This document shows, in pieces, positions 32,515 through 40,617 of a DNA stretch of 64,000 nucleotides; the stretch's first letter is position 1; every line of letters starts with the position of its first letter. The notes below the pieces were generated by a model, which was not told the DNA's origin, searched no databases, and saw only the letters and a list, made by a program, of their open reading frames with translations. Made by a program: the position numbers and the translations under genes. The stretch is from Microbacterium sp. (GTDB taxonomy: Bacteria > Actinomycetota > Actinomycetes > Actinomycetales > Microbacteriaceae), in contig NZ_JAPSHY010000015.1 of NCBI RefSeq assembly GCF_031179285.1, forward strand, positions 19,254 through 83,253, given 5' to 3'.

Positions 32515-32629
32515 CAACGACGTCCCCTCCGGCGGCCGGTTCGTTGCACAGAATATCGAACTCACGCACACTTCCCGCACTTTCTGCCGAGTTGCACCGT
32601 TCTTGCTGTGCTTCCGGCAACCTGGAAGG

Positions 32630-33853
32630 ATGACTGCGCCGCTGCATCCTGACACGGTCGCCGTACGCGGCGGTCGAGCCGACCTCGAGGGTATGGGAGT
32701 TCACGCCCTGCCGATCGACCTCTCGACGACCAACCCGTTGCCCGACATCGAGCGCGGGGGAGAGTCGTACGAGGCGATGGCCACCGGGGGCCGTCCGCCG
32801 GCCGACGGCAGCATGGTCTATGCGCGGCTCTGGAACCCGACCGTGGCGCGCTTCGAAGACGCTCTGGCCGAGCTCGAGCATGCAGAGGCCGCGGTCGCGT
32901 TCTCCTCCGGTATGGCGGCGATGACGGCCGTCATCCTCGCACACACCAGCGCGGTCGGCAGACGCCACGTCGTTGCGGTGCGTCCGCTCTACGGTGGCAC
33001 CGACCACCTGCTCGGCTCGGGGCTGCTCGGGGCCGAGACCACGTACTGCCAGCCGGACGAGGTGGCATCTCGCATCCGTCCTGACACGGGAGTGGTCGTC
33101 GTCGAGACGCCGGCGAATCCCACACTCGAACTGGCGGACATCCGCGCGATCGTCGCCCAGGCGGGAAGCGTTCCGGTGGTCGTCGACAACACCTTCGCCA
33201 CGCCGGTGCTGCAGAATCCGATCGATCTCGGCGCGACGATGTCGCTGCACAGCGCGACGAAGTACCTCGGCGGACACGGAGATGTGATCGCCGGCGTGGT
33301 CGCGTGCAGCGAGAGCACGGCCGAGGCGCTCCGGCGCGTGCGAGCGGTGACCGGAGGGCTGCTCCACCCCCTCGGCGCCTATCTGCTGCACCGCGGCCTC
33401 ACGACGCTCCCGGTGCGAGTGCGCCAGCAGCAGGAGAATGCGCGGCGCATCGTGCAGTGGCTGATCGACCGGCCCGAGGTCGCCGAGGTCTTCTATCCGG
33501 GTCTCGACGGCGACCCGCGCGGGATCCTGGGTCGACAGATGCGCGGCACCGGCGCCATGATCGCGATGCGGATGCGGGGCGGATACACCGCCGCGGCCAC
33601 GGTGACCGGTGCCACCGCGCTGTTCACCCATGCGGTGTCGCTCGGCGGTGTCGACTCGCTGATCCAGCATCCGGCCGCCCTGACGCACCGCCCGGTCCCG
33701 CCGGAGGCGCGCCCGGCCGCAGACGTGCTGCGCCTGTCGATCGGGCTCGAGAACGTCGATGATCTCATCGCCGATCTCGCCCGGGCGTTCGCCGACCTCG
33801 GCGGTGCAGACGCTCCGGCATCCGAGCGCGCCGCGATGTCCGAGGCCGGTTGA
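32630..33853 (+). CDS. PLP-dependent Cys/Met-metabolism lyase (cystathionine/methionine gamma-lyase family)
   Basis: A 407-residue fold-type I PLP enzyme of the trans-sulfuration family. SMVYARLWNPTVARFE matches the Y-x-R phosphate-binding region, FSSGMAAMTA the cofactor loop, VVVDNTFATPVLQNPIDLGA the Asp site, and SLHSATKYLGGHGDV the Schiff-base Lys211. Reactions in this family include gamma-lyase, gamma-synthase and cysteine desulfhydrase. The divergent Lrp regulator favours a catabolic gamma-lyase, though VRPLYGG lacks the Cys typical of methionine gamma-lyase at this spot. ATG 32630 is preceded by GGAAGG. Confidence 0.85.
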   Translation: MTAPLHPDTVAVRGGRADLEGMGVHALPIDLSTTNPLPDIERGGESYEAMATGGRPPADGSMVYARLWNPTVARFEDALAELEHAEAAVAFSSGMAAMTAVILAHTSAVGRRHVVAVRPLYGGTDHLLGSGLLGAETTYCQPDEVASRIRPDTGVVVVETPANPTLELADIRAIVAQAGSVPVVVDNTFATPVLQNPIDLGATMSLHSATKYLGGHGDVIAGVVACSESTAEALRRVRAVTGGLLHPLGAYLLHRGLTTLPVRVRQQQENARRIVQWLIDRPEVAEVFYPGLDGDPRGILGRQMRGTGAMIAMRMRGGYTAAATVTGATALFTHAVSLGGVDSLIQHPAALTHRPVPPEARPAADVLRLSIGLENVDDLIADLARAFADLGGADAPASERAAMSEAG

Positions 33854-33966
33854 AGGCGCCCGCTTGAGGGTGACAGGGCGCGGATCGATCGCCCCATCCG
33901 CTCTCGGCAGATCGGCCCTGGGCAGAAACGGGGCCGCGGCTGACCGGCGCCACACACCATGGGGAC

Positions 33967-34581
33967 ATGAGCGAAGACAAACCCATTCCGCAGTTCGGGC
34001 CGGAGGCCCGCCGTGCCCTCTTCCACGAGCGCGTGCTCGTGCTCGACGGAGCCCTCGACGACGACAACGGCACGCTGCTGATGACGCAGCTGCTCGCACT
34101 CTCGGCAGAGGACGCCACGACCGACATCGCCCTCTGGATCCACTCGCCCGGAGGGTCGGTGCCGTCGATGCTCGCGATCCGCGACATCATGCGACTGATC
34201 CCGAACGACGTGGCCACCCTCGCCCTGGGACTCGCCTGCAGCGCCGGTCAGTTCCTGCTCTCGGCCGGCACCAAGGGCAAGCGGCGGGCCCTGCCGCACG
34301 CGCGCATCCTCATGCACCAGGGCTCCGCCGGCATCGGCGGGTCGGCGGTCGAGATCGAGGCGCAGGCCGACGACCTGCGTCACATGCGAGACACCGTGCT
34401 CGGTCTGATCTCGGACGACACCGGGCAGCCGCGGGAGCGCATCTTCGAGGACTCGCTGCACGACCGGTGGTACACCGCGGAGCAGTCGCTCGAGTACGGG
34501 TTCATCGACGAGATCGTCGGTTCGATGGCGGATGTCATGCCGCGCCGTCGCGCCAAGGTCGGGCTGGGGGTGGGGGCATGA
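33967..34581 (+). CDS. ClpP-family protease subunit with intact catalytic triad
   Basis: A 204-residue ClpP-type serine protease subunit. IALWIHSPGGSV is the substrate-binding strand, LGLACSAGQFLLSAG has the nucleophile Ser92, ARILMHQGSAG has His117, and DSLHDRWYTA has Asp166. It would form seven-membered rings that degrade proteins fed by a Clp ATPase. The next gene, coupled by a 4-base overlap, encodes a second subunit. No ATPase gene adjoins. This seems an accessory ClpP pair rather than the housekeeping clpP1P2-clpX locus. Confidence 0.85.
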   Translation: MSEDKPIPQFGPEARRALFHERVLVLDGALDDDNGTLLMTQLLALSAEDATTDIALWIHSPGGSVPSMLAIRDIMRLIPNDVATLALGLACSAGQFLLSAGTKGKRRALPHARILMHQGSAGIGGSAVEIEAQADDLRHMRDTVLGLISDDTGQPRERIFEDSLHDRWYTAEQSLEYGFIDEIVGSMADVMPRRRAKVGLGVGA

Positions 34582-35174
34582 GCAGCTACACGATCCCCAA
34601 CGTCATCGCGCAGCATCCGCGTGGAGAACGCGTCATGGACGTGTACTCCCACCTGCTCGCGGAGCGCGTCATCTACCTCGGCACCGGCATCGACGCGGGC
34701 GTCGCCAACGCGCTGATCGCGCAGCTGCTGCACCTGGATGCAGACAGCCCCGAAGCAGCCGTGCAGTTCTACATCAACAGCGAGGGTGGCGACCCCGGGG
34801 CGGCACTGGCGATCTACGACACCATGCAGCACATCCGCCCCTCCATCGCCACGACCTGCGTCGGGCAGGCGATCGGTCCGGCGGCTCTTCTCGTCGCGGC
34901 TGGTGCGCCGGGTCAGCGGGCGGCTCTCGCGCATGCGCGGATCGTGCTGCACCAGCCGGCCGGGCAGTCGCGCGGTGCGATCCCCGATCTCATCCTCGCC
35001 GCGGACGAGGTGGTGCGGATGCGGGGGGACCTCGAGGCGATCCTCGCCAGGCACACCGGCCGTTCAGTGGCGGAACTGCGCACCGACACCGATCGTGACC
35101 GGGTATTCACGGCATCGACGGCTCTCGAATACGGGCTCATCGACACCGTGCTGGGCGCGCGCACCGGTCCCTGA
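34578..35174 (+). CDS. ClpP-family subunit lacking the catalytic serine
   Basis: A 198-residue ClpP homologue. VQFYINSEGGDPGAALAIYD is the typical core, LAHARIVLHQPAG holds His125, and TDRDRVFTA holds Asp174. In the serine position the sequence is TTCVGQAIGPAALLVAAG, with Gly100 where actinobacterial ClpP2 has GQAAS; no serine occurs in this stretch. The subunit should therefore be proteolytically dead but able to build mixed tetradecamers with the active subunit encoded just upstream (ATGA overlap). A direct alignment by structure would settle this. Confidence 0.82.
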   Translation: MSSYTIPNVIAQHPRGERVMDVYSHLLAERVIYLGTGIDAGVANALIAQLLHLDADSPEAAVQFYINSEGGDPGAALAIYDTMQHIRPSIATTCVGQAIGPAALLVAAGAPGQRAALAHARIVLHQPAGQSRGAIPDLILAADEVVRMRGDLEAILARHTGRSVAELRTDTDRDRVFTASTALEYGLIDTVLGARTGP

Positions 35175-35281
35175 CGCTCACTGCACGGCTGCACCCGGTG
35201 CAGGGTCGGATCATCGCGATTCGACCGTGCACCGGGGGCGCGATGCGCGGGCGGTGCGAGGAGGACGAGCGGATGCCGTGA

Positions 35282-35635
35282 TCAGGCGGCGAGAGCGAAG
35301 GACGCGCGGGAAGCCGAGACGACAGCGGATGCCGGGCTCGCCGCGGATCGCAGCTCGTCGGCCACACCGCTGGTCAGCTCGATCAGCGTCGTGTCGAGAG
35401 CGCCGGCGATCGCCGCGATCATCTCGCTGGACGGCTCTTTGAGCCCGCGCTCGACCTCGGAGAGATACTGCGGCGACACCCCGGCCTTCTCGGCGGTCTC
35501 GGTCAGGGTCTCTTCCCGATCGTGGCGCCGGCGACGCAGCTGGTCGCCGAGCAGCTGGCGCCAGAGCGGCTCCGGGTCGGTCAGCGTCGGGCGCGGGGGA
35601 CGGGAACTGCGGGGAAACGGGACGAGCTCGGCCAT
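35282..35635 (-). CDS. ClgR-like XRE-family transcriptional regulator
   Basis: A 118-residue regulator. The HTH at ~35-85 reads RRRRHDREETLTETAEKAGVSPQYLSEVERGLKEPSSEM and matches ClgR/PopR-type activators of clp genes in actinobacteria. The C-terminal VVSASRASFALAA is hydrophobic and ends in Ala-Ala, the sort of degron by which ClgR and PopR are turned over by ClpP. It converges on the ClpP-pair operon, 107 bases away. A feedback loop where the protease removes its own activator is inferred. Confidence 0.8.
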   Translation of the reverse strand: MAELVPFPRSSRPPRPTLTDPEPLWRQLLGDQLRRRRHDREETLTETAEKAGVSPQYLSEVERGLKEPSSEMIAAIAGALDTTLIELTSGVADELRSAASPASAVVSASRASFALAA

Positions 35636-35705
35636 GCCTCACGGTAACTCCGCCCCGCCCGGCGCCTCCAGCGGTTCTGCTCAGAGCAGAATGACGTCTG
35701 GTTCC

Positions 35706-35870
35706 GCGTGAGACAACACGCTCTGCGTGAGACACCTTGCCGATCTGAGCCATCAGTTTCCGCGTGAGACATCACTTTCAGCATGAGACACCACTTTCCG
35801 CGTGAGACACCACGTGTCGGGTGGTGCCTCACGCAGCATCCGCTGTCTGACGTGCTTCAACGCGGTCTCA
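35706..35870. repeat. 19-bp tandem repeats ending in a hairpin, left of the sulfurtransferase gene
   Basis: Units starting GCGTGAGACA or GCATGAGACA occur at 35706, 35725, 35762, 35781 and 35800, with 19-base steps except one 37-base step. The last unit leads into CGTGAGACACCAC (35801-35813), loop, GTGGTGCCTCACG (35821-35833): 13 positions with one mismatch. A related element lies right of the gene at 36723. No conserved ORF is present. Confidence 0.75.
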
Positions 35871-35878
35871 GCGATCGA

Positions 35879-35884
35879 TAGCCT
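35879..35884 (+). promoter_or_regulatory. -10 box of leaderless sulfurtransferase gene
   Basis: TAGCCT ends 6 bases before ATG 35891, and no ribosome site is present. The spacing is identical to that of cmtR, hisC, znuA and zur in this window. Confidence 0.5.
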
Positions 35885-35890
35885 CGATGG

Positions 35891-36727
35891 ATGAGCAACT
35901 TCCTGAGGGTGGACGAACTGATCGATCTGCTCGCGTCGGGCGTCCCGGTGCGGCTCATCGACGTGCGGTGGCGGCTCGACCGTCCCGACGGCCACTCCGA
36001 GTACCTCTCCGGCCATATCCCAGGAGCGGTGTACGTGCCCCTGGACCAGGAGCTCGCCGCGCACGGTCGCGCGCATGAAGGCCGCCACCCGATGCCGAGC
36101 ACCGAGAGCCTGCAGGAGGCCGCGCGCCGCTGGGGCGTTCGCGGTGGCGACGTCGTCGTCGCGTACGACGACGCGAAGGGTGTGTCCGCCGCGCGCGCGT
36201 GGTGGCTGCTTCGCCAGGCAGGCGTCGACGTCCGCGTGCTCGACGGGGGCCTTCAGGCGTGGGTCGGCGCCGGCTACGAACTCTCCTCCGACGAGGTCGA
36301 ACTCGACCGCGGCGATGTCGTCCTGACCGAGATCGGCGCCGATGCGATCTCGATCGACGAGGCTGCCGCCTTCCCGGCATCCGGGGTGCTGCTCGACGTG
36401 CGCGCCGCCGAACGCTACCGCGGTGAGACCGAACCGCTCGATCCGGTCGCCGGACACATCCCGGGAGCCGTGAACGTGCCGATGACCTCTCATTTGGATG
36501 CCGACGGCAGGCTGGTCGATGCCGCGACGCTTCGGGCCACGTTCGCCGCCGCCGGCGTGACGCCGGGAACACCGGTGGCCGCCTACTGCGGGTCGGGCGT
36601 CACCGCCGCGCACACCGCGCTCGTGCTCGATGCGATCGGCATCCCGGCGAAGGTGTTCCCCGGATCGTGGAGTCAATGGTCGAACACGCCTGGGCGCCCG
36701 GTGGCGACGGGACCGCAGCCCGGCTGA
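35891..36727 (+). CDS. 3-mercaptopyruvate sulfurtransferase-like rhodanese
   Basis: A 278-residue protein with two rhodanese domains. The N-terminal one (LIDVRWRLDRPDGHSEYLSGHIPGAV) is non-catalytic. The C-terminal one has the persulfide Cys233 in AAYCGSGVTAAHT; CGSGVTA is the loop of mercaptopyruvate sulfurtransferases, against CRKGVT of thiosulfate sulfurtransferases. It passes sulfur from mercaptopyruvate to thiols or cyanide. It begins 6 bases after a -10 box, so its message is probably leaderless. Related repeat arrays flank it on both sides. Confidence 0.85.
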   Translation: MSNFLRVDELIDLLASGVPVRLIDVRWRLDRPDGHSEYLSGHIPGAVYVPLDQELAAHGRAHEGRHPMPSTESLQEAARRWGVRGGDVVVAYDDAKGVSAARAWWLLRQAGVDVRVLDGGLQAWVGAGYELSSDEVELDRGDVVLTEIGADAISIDEAAAFPASGVLLDVRAAERYRGETEPLDPVAGHIPGAVNVPMTSHLDADGRLVDAATLRATFAAAGVTPGTPVAAYCGSGVTAAHTALVLDAIGIPAKVFPGSWSQWSNTPGRPVATGPQPG

Positions 36728-36808
36728 GACACCACGTTCGCCGCGAGACACCACTTTCCGCATGAAAAACCACGTGTGGCGTGGTTTCTCGTGCTGCATC
36801 TGCAGTCT
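36723..36808. repeat. Second copy of the GAGACACCAC repeat array with hairpin
   Basis: Units GCTGAGACACCACG (36723), GCGAGACACCACTTTCC (36743) and GCATGAAAAACCACGTG (36760) lead into CATGAAAAACCAC (36761-36773) and GTGGTTTCTCGTG (36781-36793). Compared with the left copy, two stem positions change on both sides (G-C to A-T, C-G to A-T), so pairing is kept. The array begins over the stop codon of the sulfurtransferase gene. Confidence 0.7.
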
Positions 36809-36829
36809 CAGGCGCAAGGCAGGAGCGAA

Positions 36830-37741
36830 TCAGCCCCGAGGTCCGTAGCCCCACCGCAGCTCCAGCGCCCCCGGGCCGAACCCGCGGCGCACCTGATGCA
36901 CCGAAGTCGCCCCATCAAGCGCGATCGGCCGCACGACCGTGCCCGAGGGTGTCTGCTCATGCTCCTCGCACCAGTCGGGGAGCGCGTCGGGATGGAACCG
37001 GGTCCAGACCAGCAGCTCCCGGCACTGCCGGTCGACGGCATGACCGGTGTCGTGCGTCGGCGGGTGGTCCGGGGGATAGGCGACCGCCCATTCGACGACG
37101 GTCGTGTTCGGCGCCGTCAGCGGCACCTCCAACTCGAACAGGGCGCCGTGCACCTCGCCGTTCGGATGCGAGTACCAGGCCGCGATGCGGCCGCCGGAGA
37201 CGGCGGTGATCATCGGGGCGGGAGTCGACACGCCGGGGTTGATCTCGAGGAACGGCGTCGCCGTGATGGTGCCCGAGGTCGACTGCACGATGCTGCGGGT
37301 CGTGCAGCCGAGTACGCTGCCGTCGGCACCGACGTCGGTCACCGAGTGGGTCGTGAGCTCGCGGGAGGTGTCGGGATAGGTGGCGCCGAGGGCGGAATAC
37401 GCGTCCATCACCGCTCGTTCCAGTTCGATCTCGTCGATGGGGAACTGCGCGGACGCGATGGGTCCCGTCCGGTTCGAGCGTCCGAGCAGCCGAGTGAGAG
37501 CGCGCTCCTCGAGGCCGAGCAGGTCTTCGATGTCGGCGAGCGCTGCGAGTGATTGCGCCCCTTCGGGACGCCGCGCACCGGACCGCCAATAGCTCAGGGT
37601 CGCCATCGAGACGGTGTTTCCGCGGGCTCTGAGCTGCTCCTGCAGCCATGACAATGTGACACCGCGCGCATTGATGGCATCGCGAAGTGCGCCGGCGACC
37701 GCTTCGGCGCCAGCCTCGCGTCCATCTTTTTCCGTCTTCAT
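36830..37741 (-). CDS. Helix-turn-helix transcriptional regulator with a large C-terminal domain
   Basis: A 303-residue protein. Residues ~14-70 form an XRE-like HTH (LRDAINARGVTLSWLQEQLRARGNTVSMATLSYWRSGARRPEG), with VSMATLSYWRSG as recognition helix. The rest (~220 residues) is beta-rich with TTHSVTDVGADGSVLGCTTRSIVQST and no recognised domain. GGAGGGGG precedes ATG 37741. Similar HTH-plus-unknown-domain proteins occur widely in actinobacteria. Target genes unknown; the divergent membrane protein pair is one candidate. Confidence 0.65.
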   Translation of the reverse strand: MKTEKDGREAGAEAVAGALRDAINARGVTLSWLQEQLRARGNTVSMATLSYWRSGARRPEGAQSLAALADIEDLLGLEERALTRLLGRSNRTGPIASAQFPIDEIELERAVMDAYSALGATYPDTSRELTTHSVTDVGADGSVLGCTTRSIVQSTSGTITATPFLEINPGVSTPAPMITAVSGGRIAAWYSHPNGEVHGALFELEVPLTAPNTTVVEWAVAYPPDHPPTHDTGHAVDRQCRELLVWTRFHPDALPDWCEEHEQTPSGTVVRPIALDGATSVHQVRRGFGPGALELRWGYGPRG

Positions 37742-38040
37742 CACAGACCCCCTCCGGTATGTGAAGAACGCCCCTTTAGTCTGAGCATAGGACCGCACGC
37801 GCACACTTCTGGGGACCAGGGTGAGTTGTGGGGTCACGTGGTTGTTTCGATGCATGCAGGGTGCCTGATTTTGCGAATGATTCGGCCAGACGCAGTGATG
37901 CCCCCTTGCTGCGTGATTCGTGGGGCCCGGCGATCGATCTGGGGAGATCCGCCGGGCTTCACGAAGCCCTCCTGCCCGGCGCATCCGCTCTGCGCCCGCG
38001 CGTAGACTGGGGGGAACACCCCGGAGGACTCCGCATCGTC
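37742..38040. other. Intergenic region with divergent promoters
   Basis: The gap is 299 bases. On the plus strand TAGACT near 37990 and GGAGGA near 38022 fit a promoter and ribosome site for the membrane protein gene at 38041. No gene-like frame or clear repeat is visible in the rest. Confidence 0.45.
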
Positions 38041-38724
38041 ATGTCTGCCCCTGCCCGCGCCATCACCGTGCGCACCGTTCAGCTGCTTCGTGCGCTGTTC
38101 GCCGCAGCCGCTGCGCTGATGATCACGTTCTCGCCCGACCACTCGGCGGCCGTCGGCCTGTCCGTCTTCAGCGGATTCGCTTTCGTCAGCGCCTTCGTCC
38201 TCGTTCTCGCCGCCTGGCTCGCGCTGCCCGCGGGTCGCCGCTGGCCGTACGTGATCATCGCGGTGCTCGGATTCGCCGCCGGCATGATCAGCGGCATCCC
38301 GCCCTGGCGGAACGACGACCTGTTCTTCATCGTCGTGATCTCCTGGGCGCTTCTCACCGGAGGCATCGAGCTGTTCGGCGGCATCCGCACGCGCCGCACC
38401 GGCGATCCGACAGCGCGCGACGCGATCACCGTCGGGGCCTTCGGCGTTCTCCTCGGCCTTCTGCTCGTGCTCATTCCCGCGGGACTCGTACAGGAGTACT
38501 CGATCGAGAGCGCCGGCACCTTCCAGCTCACCGGGATCATCCTGGGGGTGGGCATGTTCGGCGGCTACGCGGCCGTCGTCGCGGTCTTCCTCGGCATCGC
38601 CGGGCTCACGCCGAGCCCGCGTTCCGAGGTCGAAGGCGACAAGAGGGCGGAGGCGGATGCTGCGCCTGTCGTCGATGAGATCGATACGGCCGCAGCGCCG
38701 GCCGACCGCGGAGGAGAGCGATGA
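38041..38724 (+). CDS. Six-helix membrane protein of unknown function (HdeD-like layout)
   Basis: A 227-residue protein with about six membrane segments (roughly 14-38, 45-62, 70-88, 96-113, 130-150, 160-185) and an acidic tail. Its helix layout (ALLTGGIELFGGIRTRR, AFGVLLGLLLVLIPAG) resembles HdeD/DUF308 membrane proteins, but the match is only general. ATG 38041 has GGAGGA upstream. Its stop overlaps the next gene (ATGA), so the two proteins probably work together in the membrane. Confidence 0.6.
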   Translation: MSAPARAITVRTVQLLRALFAAAAALMITFSPDHSAAVGLSVFSGFAFVSAFVLVLAAWLALPAGRRWPYVIIAVLGFAAGMISGIPPWRNDDLFFIVVISWALLTGGIELFGGIRTRRTGDPTARDAITVGAFGVLLGLLLVLIPAGLVQEYSIESAGTFQLTGIILGVGMFGGYAAVVAVFLGIAGLTPSPRSEVEGDKRAEADAAPVVDEIDTAAAPADRGGER

Positions 38725-39077
38725 GCGACGACAAGCCCACCCGCCGCGACATCCTGCGGCCGCTGCATCTGCTCGGCATCGCGCTGGCGTGCGGGGTGTT
38801 CGCCATGGTCGTGACGTTCATCACGACCGGAGCGTTCACCGCGCGGGTCAACATCGCCATCTCGCAGGGAACCTACGACGGTCTCACCCCGATTGCGCTC
38901 GGCCTCGTCGTCGGCGGCGGCGCGTTCATCGCGACGCTGCTCATCCTCGCGATGCTGATCCTCGCCGTCGATCCCGCCGACGTCACCAAGACCGTCGACC
39001 GGCCCGTGCTCTACGACGAAGAGGACCCCGCGGATCCCGTCGATCCTGAGACCGGCGACGACAAGCGCGAGGAATAG
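38721..39077 (+). CDS. Two-helix membrane protein of unknown function
   Basis: A 118-residue protein with two or three membrane helices (residues ~15-37 and 54-83) between a short charged N-terminus (MSDDKPTRRDILRP) and an acidic C-terminus (YDEEDPADPVDPETGDDKREE). No family recognised. Overlap with the preceding six-helix protein gene (ATGA) shows translational coupling. A repeat-rich gap follows. Confidence 0.6.
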   Translation: MSDDKPTRRDILRPLHLLGIALACGVFAMVVTFITTGAFTARVNIAISQGTYDGLTPIALGLVVGGGAFIATLLILAMLILAVDPADVTKTVDRPVLYDEEDPADPVDPETGDDKREE

Positions 39078-39102
39078 CTCACCCGCCTCTCCTCACGCGT
39101 GA

Positions 39103-39170
39103 GCACCACCACGCAGGCGAGCACCGCGCGAGTGAGCGCGGTGCGAGTGCGCACCACCACGCAGGCGAGC
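39103..39170. repeat. 20-bp direct repeat around a 9-bp hairpin
   Basis: GCACCACCACGCAGGCGAGC occurs at 39103-39122 and 39151-39170, exactly. Between them GCACCGCGC (39121-39129) pairs with GCGCGGTGC (39136-39144). The gap lies between convergent genes (membrane protein and purB), so it may end transcription from both sides. Confidence 0.7.
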
Positions 39171-39234
39171 CACGGCCCACCGCCCGAGCCTCGGCCTACG
39201 GAGCGAGCCACGGCTCACCGGCTCGGGTGCCGAT

Positions 39235-40617
39235 TCAGCGGGCGAGTCGCTCCGCGATGCCGGTGTACGAGGCCGGGGTCAGCGCGAGCAGGCGCTGCTT
39301 CGCAGCATCCCCGATCTCCAGTCCTTCGACGAACGAGGCGAGCTCGGCGGCACCGACCCGGTGCCCGCGGGTGAGTTCCTTGAGCAGCGCGTACGGGTCG
39401 CTGATGCTCGAGCGGCCGGCGACGACTTCGGCGCGGATCACGGTCTGGATGGCCTCGGCGAGCACCTCCCAGTTCACGTCGAGATCGGCGAGCAGCACGT
39501 CACGCGCGAGCGAGATCTCGTTCAGGCCGCGACGCAGGTTGTCGAGCGCGAGGAGGGAGTGCCCGAAGGCGACACCGATGTTGCGCTGCGTGGTCGAGTC
39601 GGTGAGGTCGCGCTGCAGGCGGCTGGTGACGAGCGTCTGCGACAACGAGCCCAGCAGCGCCGCCGAGAGCTCGAGGTTCGCCTCGGCGTTCTCGAAGCGG
39701 ATCGGGTTGATCTTGTGCGGCATCGTCGACGAGCCGGTGGCCCCGGCGACGGGGATCTGAGCGAAGTACCCGAGTGAGATGTACGTCCAGATGTCGGTGG
39801 CGAGGTTGTGAAGGATGCCGCCGGCGTGACGCACCCGGTCGTACAGCTCCACCTGCCAGTCGTGCGACTCGATCTGCGTGGTGAGGATGTTGAAGCCGAG
39901 CCCCAGCCCCTCGACGTACTCACGTGCGATCCCGGGCCAGTCCGCGTCGGGGTCGGCCGCGAGGTGCGCCGACCAGGTGCCCGTCGCGCCGGAGAACTTG
40001 GCCAGGTACTCGGATGCCGCGATCTGCGAGCGCACTCGCTCCAGGCGCCACGCGAACACCGCGATCTCCTTGCCCATCGTCGACGGGGTGGCCGGCTGGC
40101 CGTGCGTGCGAGAGAGCATGGCGGCATCCGCATGCTCGACCGCGAGTTCGCGGAGCTTCTCGATGACCGCGTCGAGGGCGGGCAGCCACACGTTCTCGAC
40201 GGCGCGCTTGACGGTCAGCGCGTATGAGACCGAATTGATGTCTTCGCTGGTGCAGGCGAAATGGGTGAGTTCGGCGACGTGGTCGAGCCCCAGGGTCGAC
40301 AGCCGATCGCGCACGAGGTACTCGATGGCCTTCACATCGTGGCGGGTGACCGCCTCTTTCTCACCCAGCCAGTCGATCTCGGCCTGCCCGAAGTCACGGT
40401 ACAGCGCACGCAACCGCTCCTTGTCGGCATCGGCGAGCGGCGACGTCTCGAACAGCGACCGGTCGGTGAGCGCGATGAGCCACTCGACCTCGACCTCGAC
40501 CCTCGCGCGGTTGAGGCCCGCCTCGGAGAGGAAGTCGGCGAGACCCGTGACGGCGGCACGGTAGCGGCCGTCGAGAGGACTCAGAGGCTGCGGCGGGAGC
40601 GAAGGCTGGAAGTTCAG
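39235..40617 (-). CDS. purB: Adenylosuccinate lyase (apparent CTG start)
   Basis: A 460-residue enzyme of purine synthesis, cleaving SAICAR and adenylosuccinate. LSPLDGRYR near residue 11, FACTSEDINSVSYAL, LSRTHGQPATPSTMGKE (catalytic His) and GSSTMPHKINPIRFENAE (the signature loop with catalytic Ser) are all present. No ATG, GTG or TTG occurs in frame before TTG 40413, which would delete the essential SPLDGRY part, and an in-frame stop bounds the frame upstream. CTG 40617, overlapping the preceding stop as CTGA with AGGA just ahead, is the best start. Confidence 0.9.
   Translation of the reverse strand: MNFQPSLPPQPLSPLDGRYRAAVTGLADFLSEAGLNRARVEVEVEWLIALTDRSLFETSPLADADKERLRALYRDFGQAEIDWLGEKEAVTRHDVKAIEYLVRDRLSTLGLDHVAELTHFACTSEDINSVSYALTVKRAVENVWLPALDAVIEKLRELAVEHADAAMLSRTHGQPATPSTMGKEIAVFAWRLERVRSQIAASEYLAKFSGATGTWSAHLAADPDADWPGIAREYVEGLGLGFNILTTQIESHDWQVELYDRVRHAGGILHNLATDIWTYISLGYFAQIPVAGATGSSTMPHKINPIRFENAEANLELSAALLGSLSQTLVTSRLQRDLTDSTTQRNIGVAFGHSLLALDNLRRGLNEISLARDVLLADLDVNWEVLAEAIQTVIRAEVVAGRSSISDPYALLKELTRGHRVGAAELASFVEGLEIGDAAKQRLLALTPASYTGIAERLAR

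Noticed and set aside
32444..34099. Minus-strand frame of 551 codons
   Set aside because: Arg/His-rich low-complexity product antisense to the gamma-lyase and ClpP genes; typical shadow in high-G+C DNA.
35706..35833. Possible CRISPR-like array
   Set aside because: The 19-base units abut one another with no spacers of constant length, and no cas gene is present.
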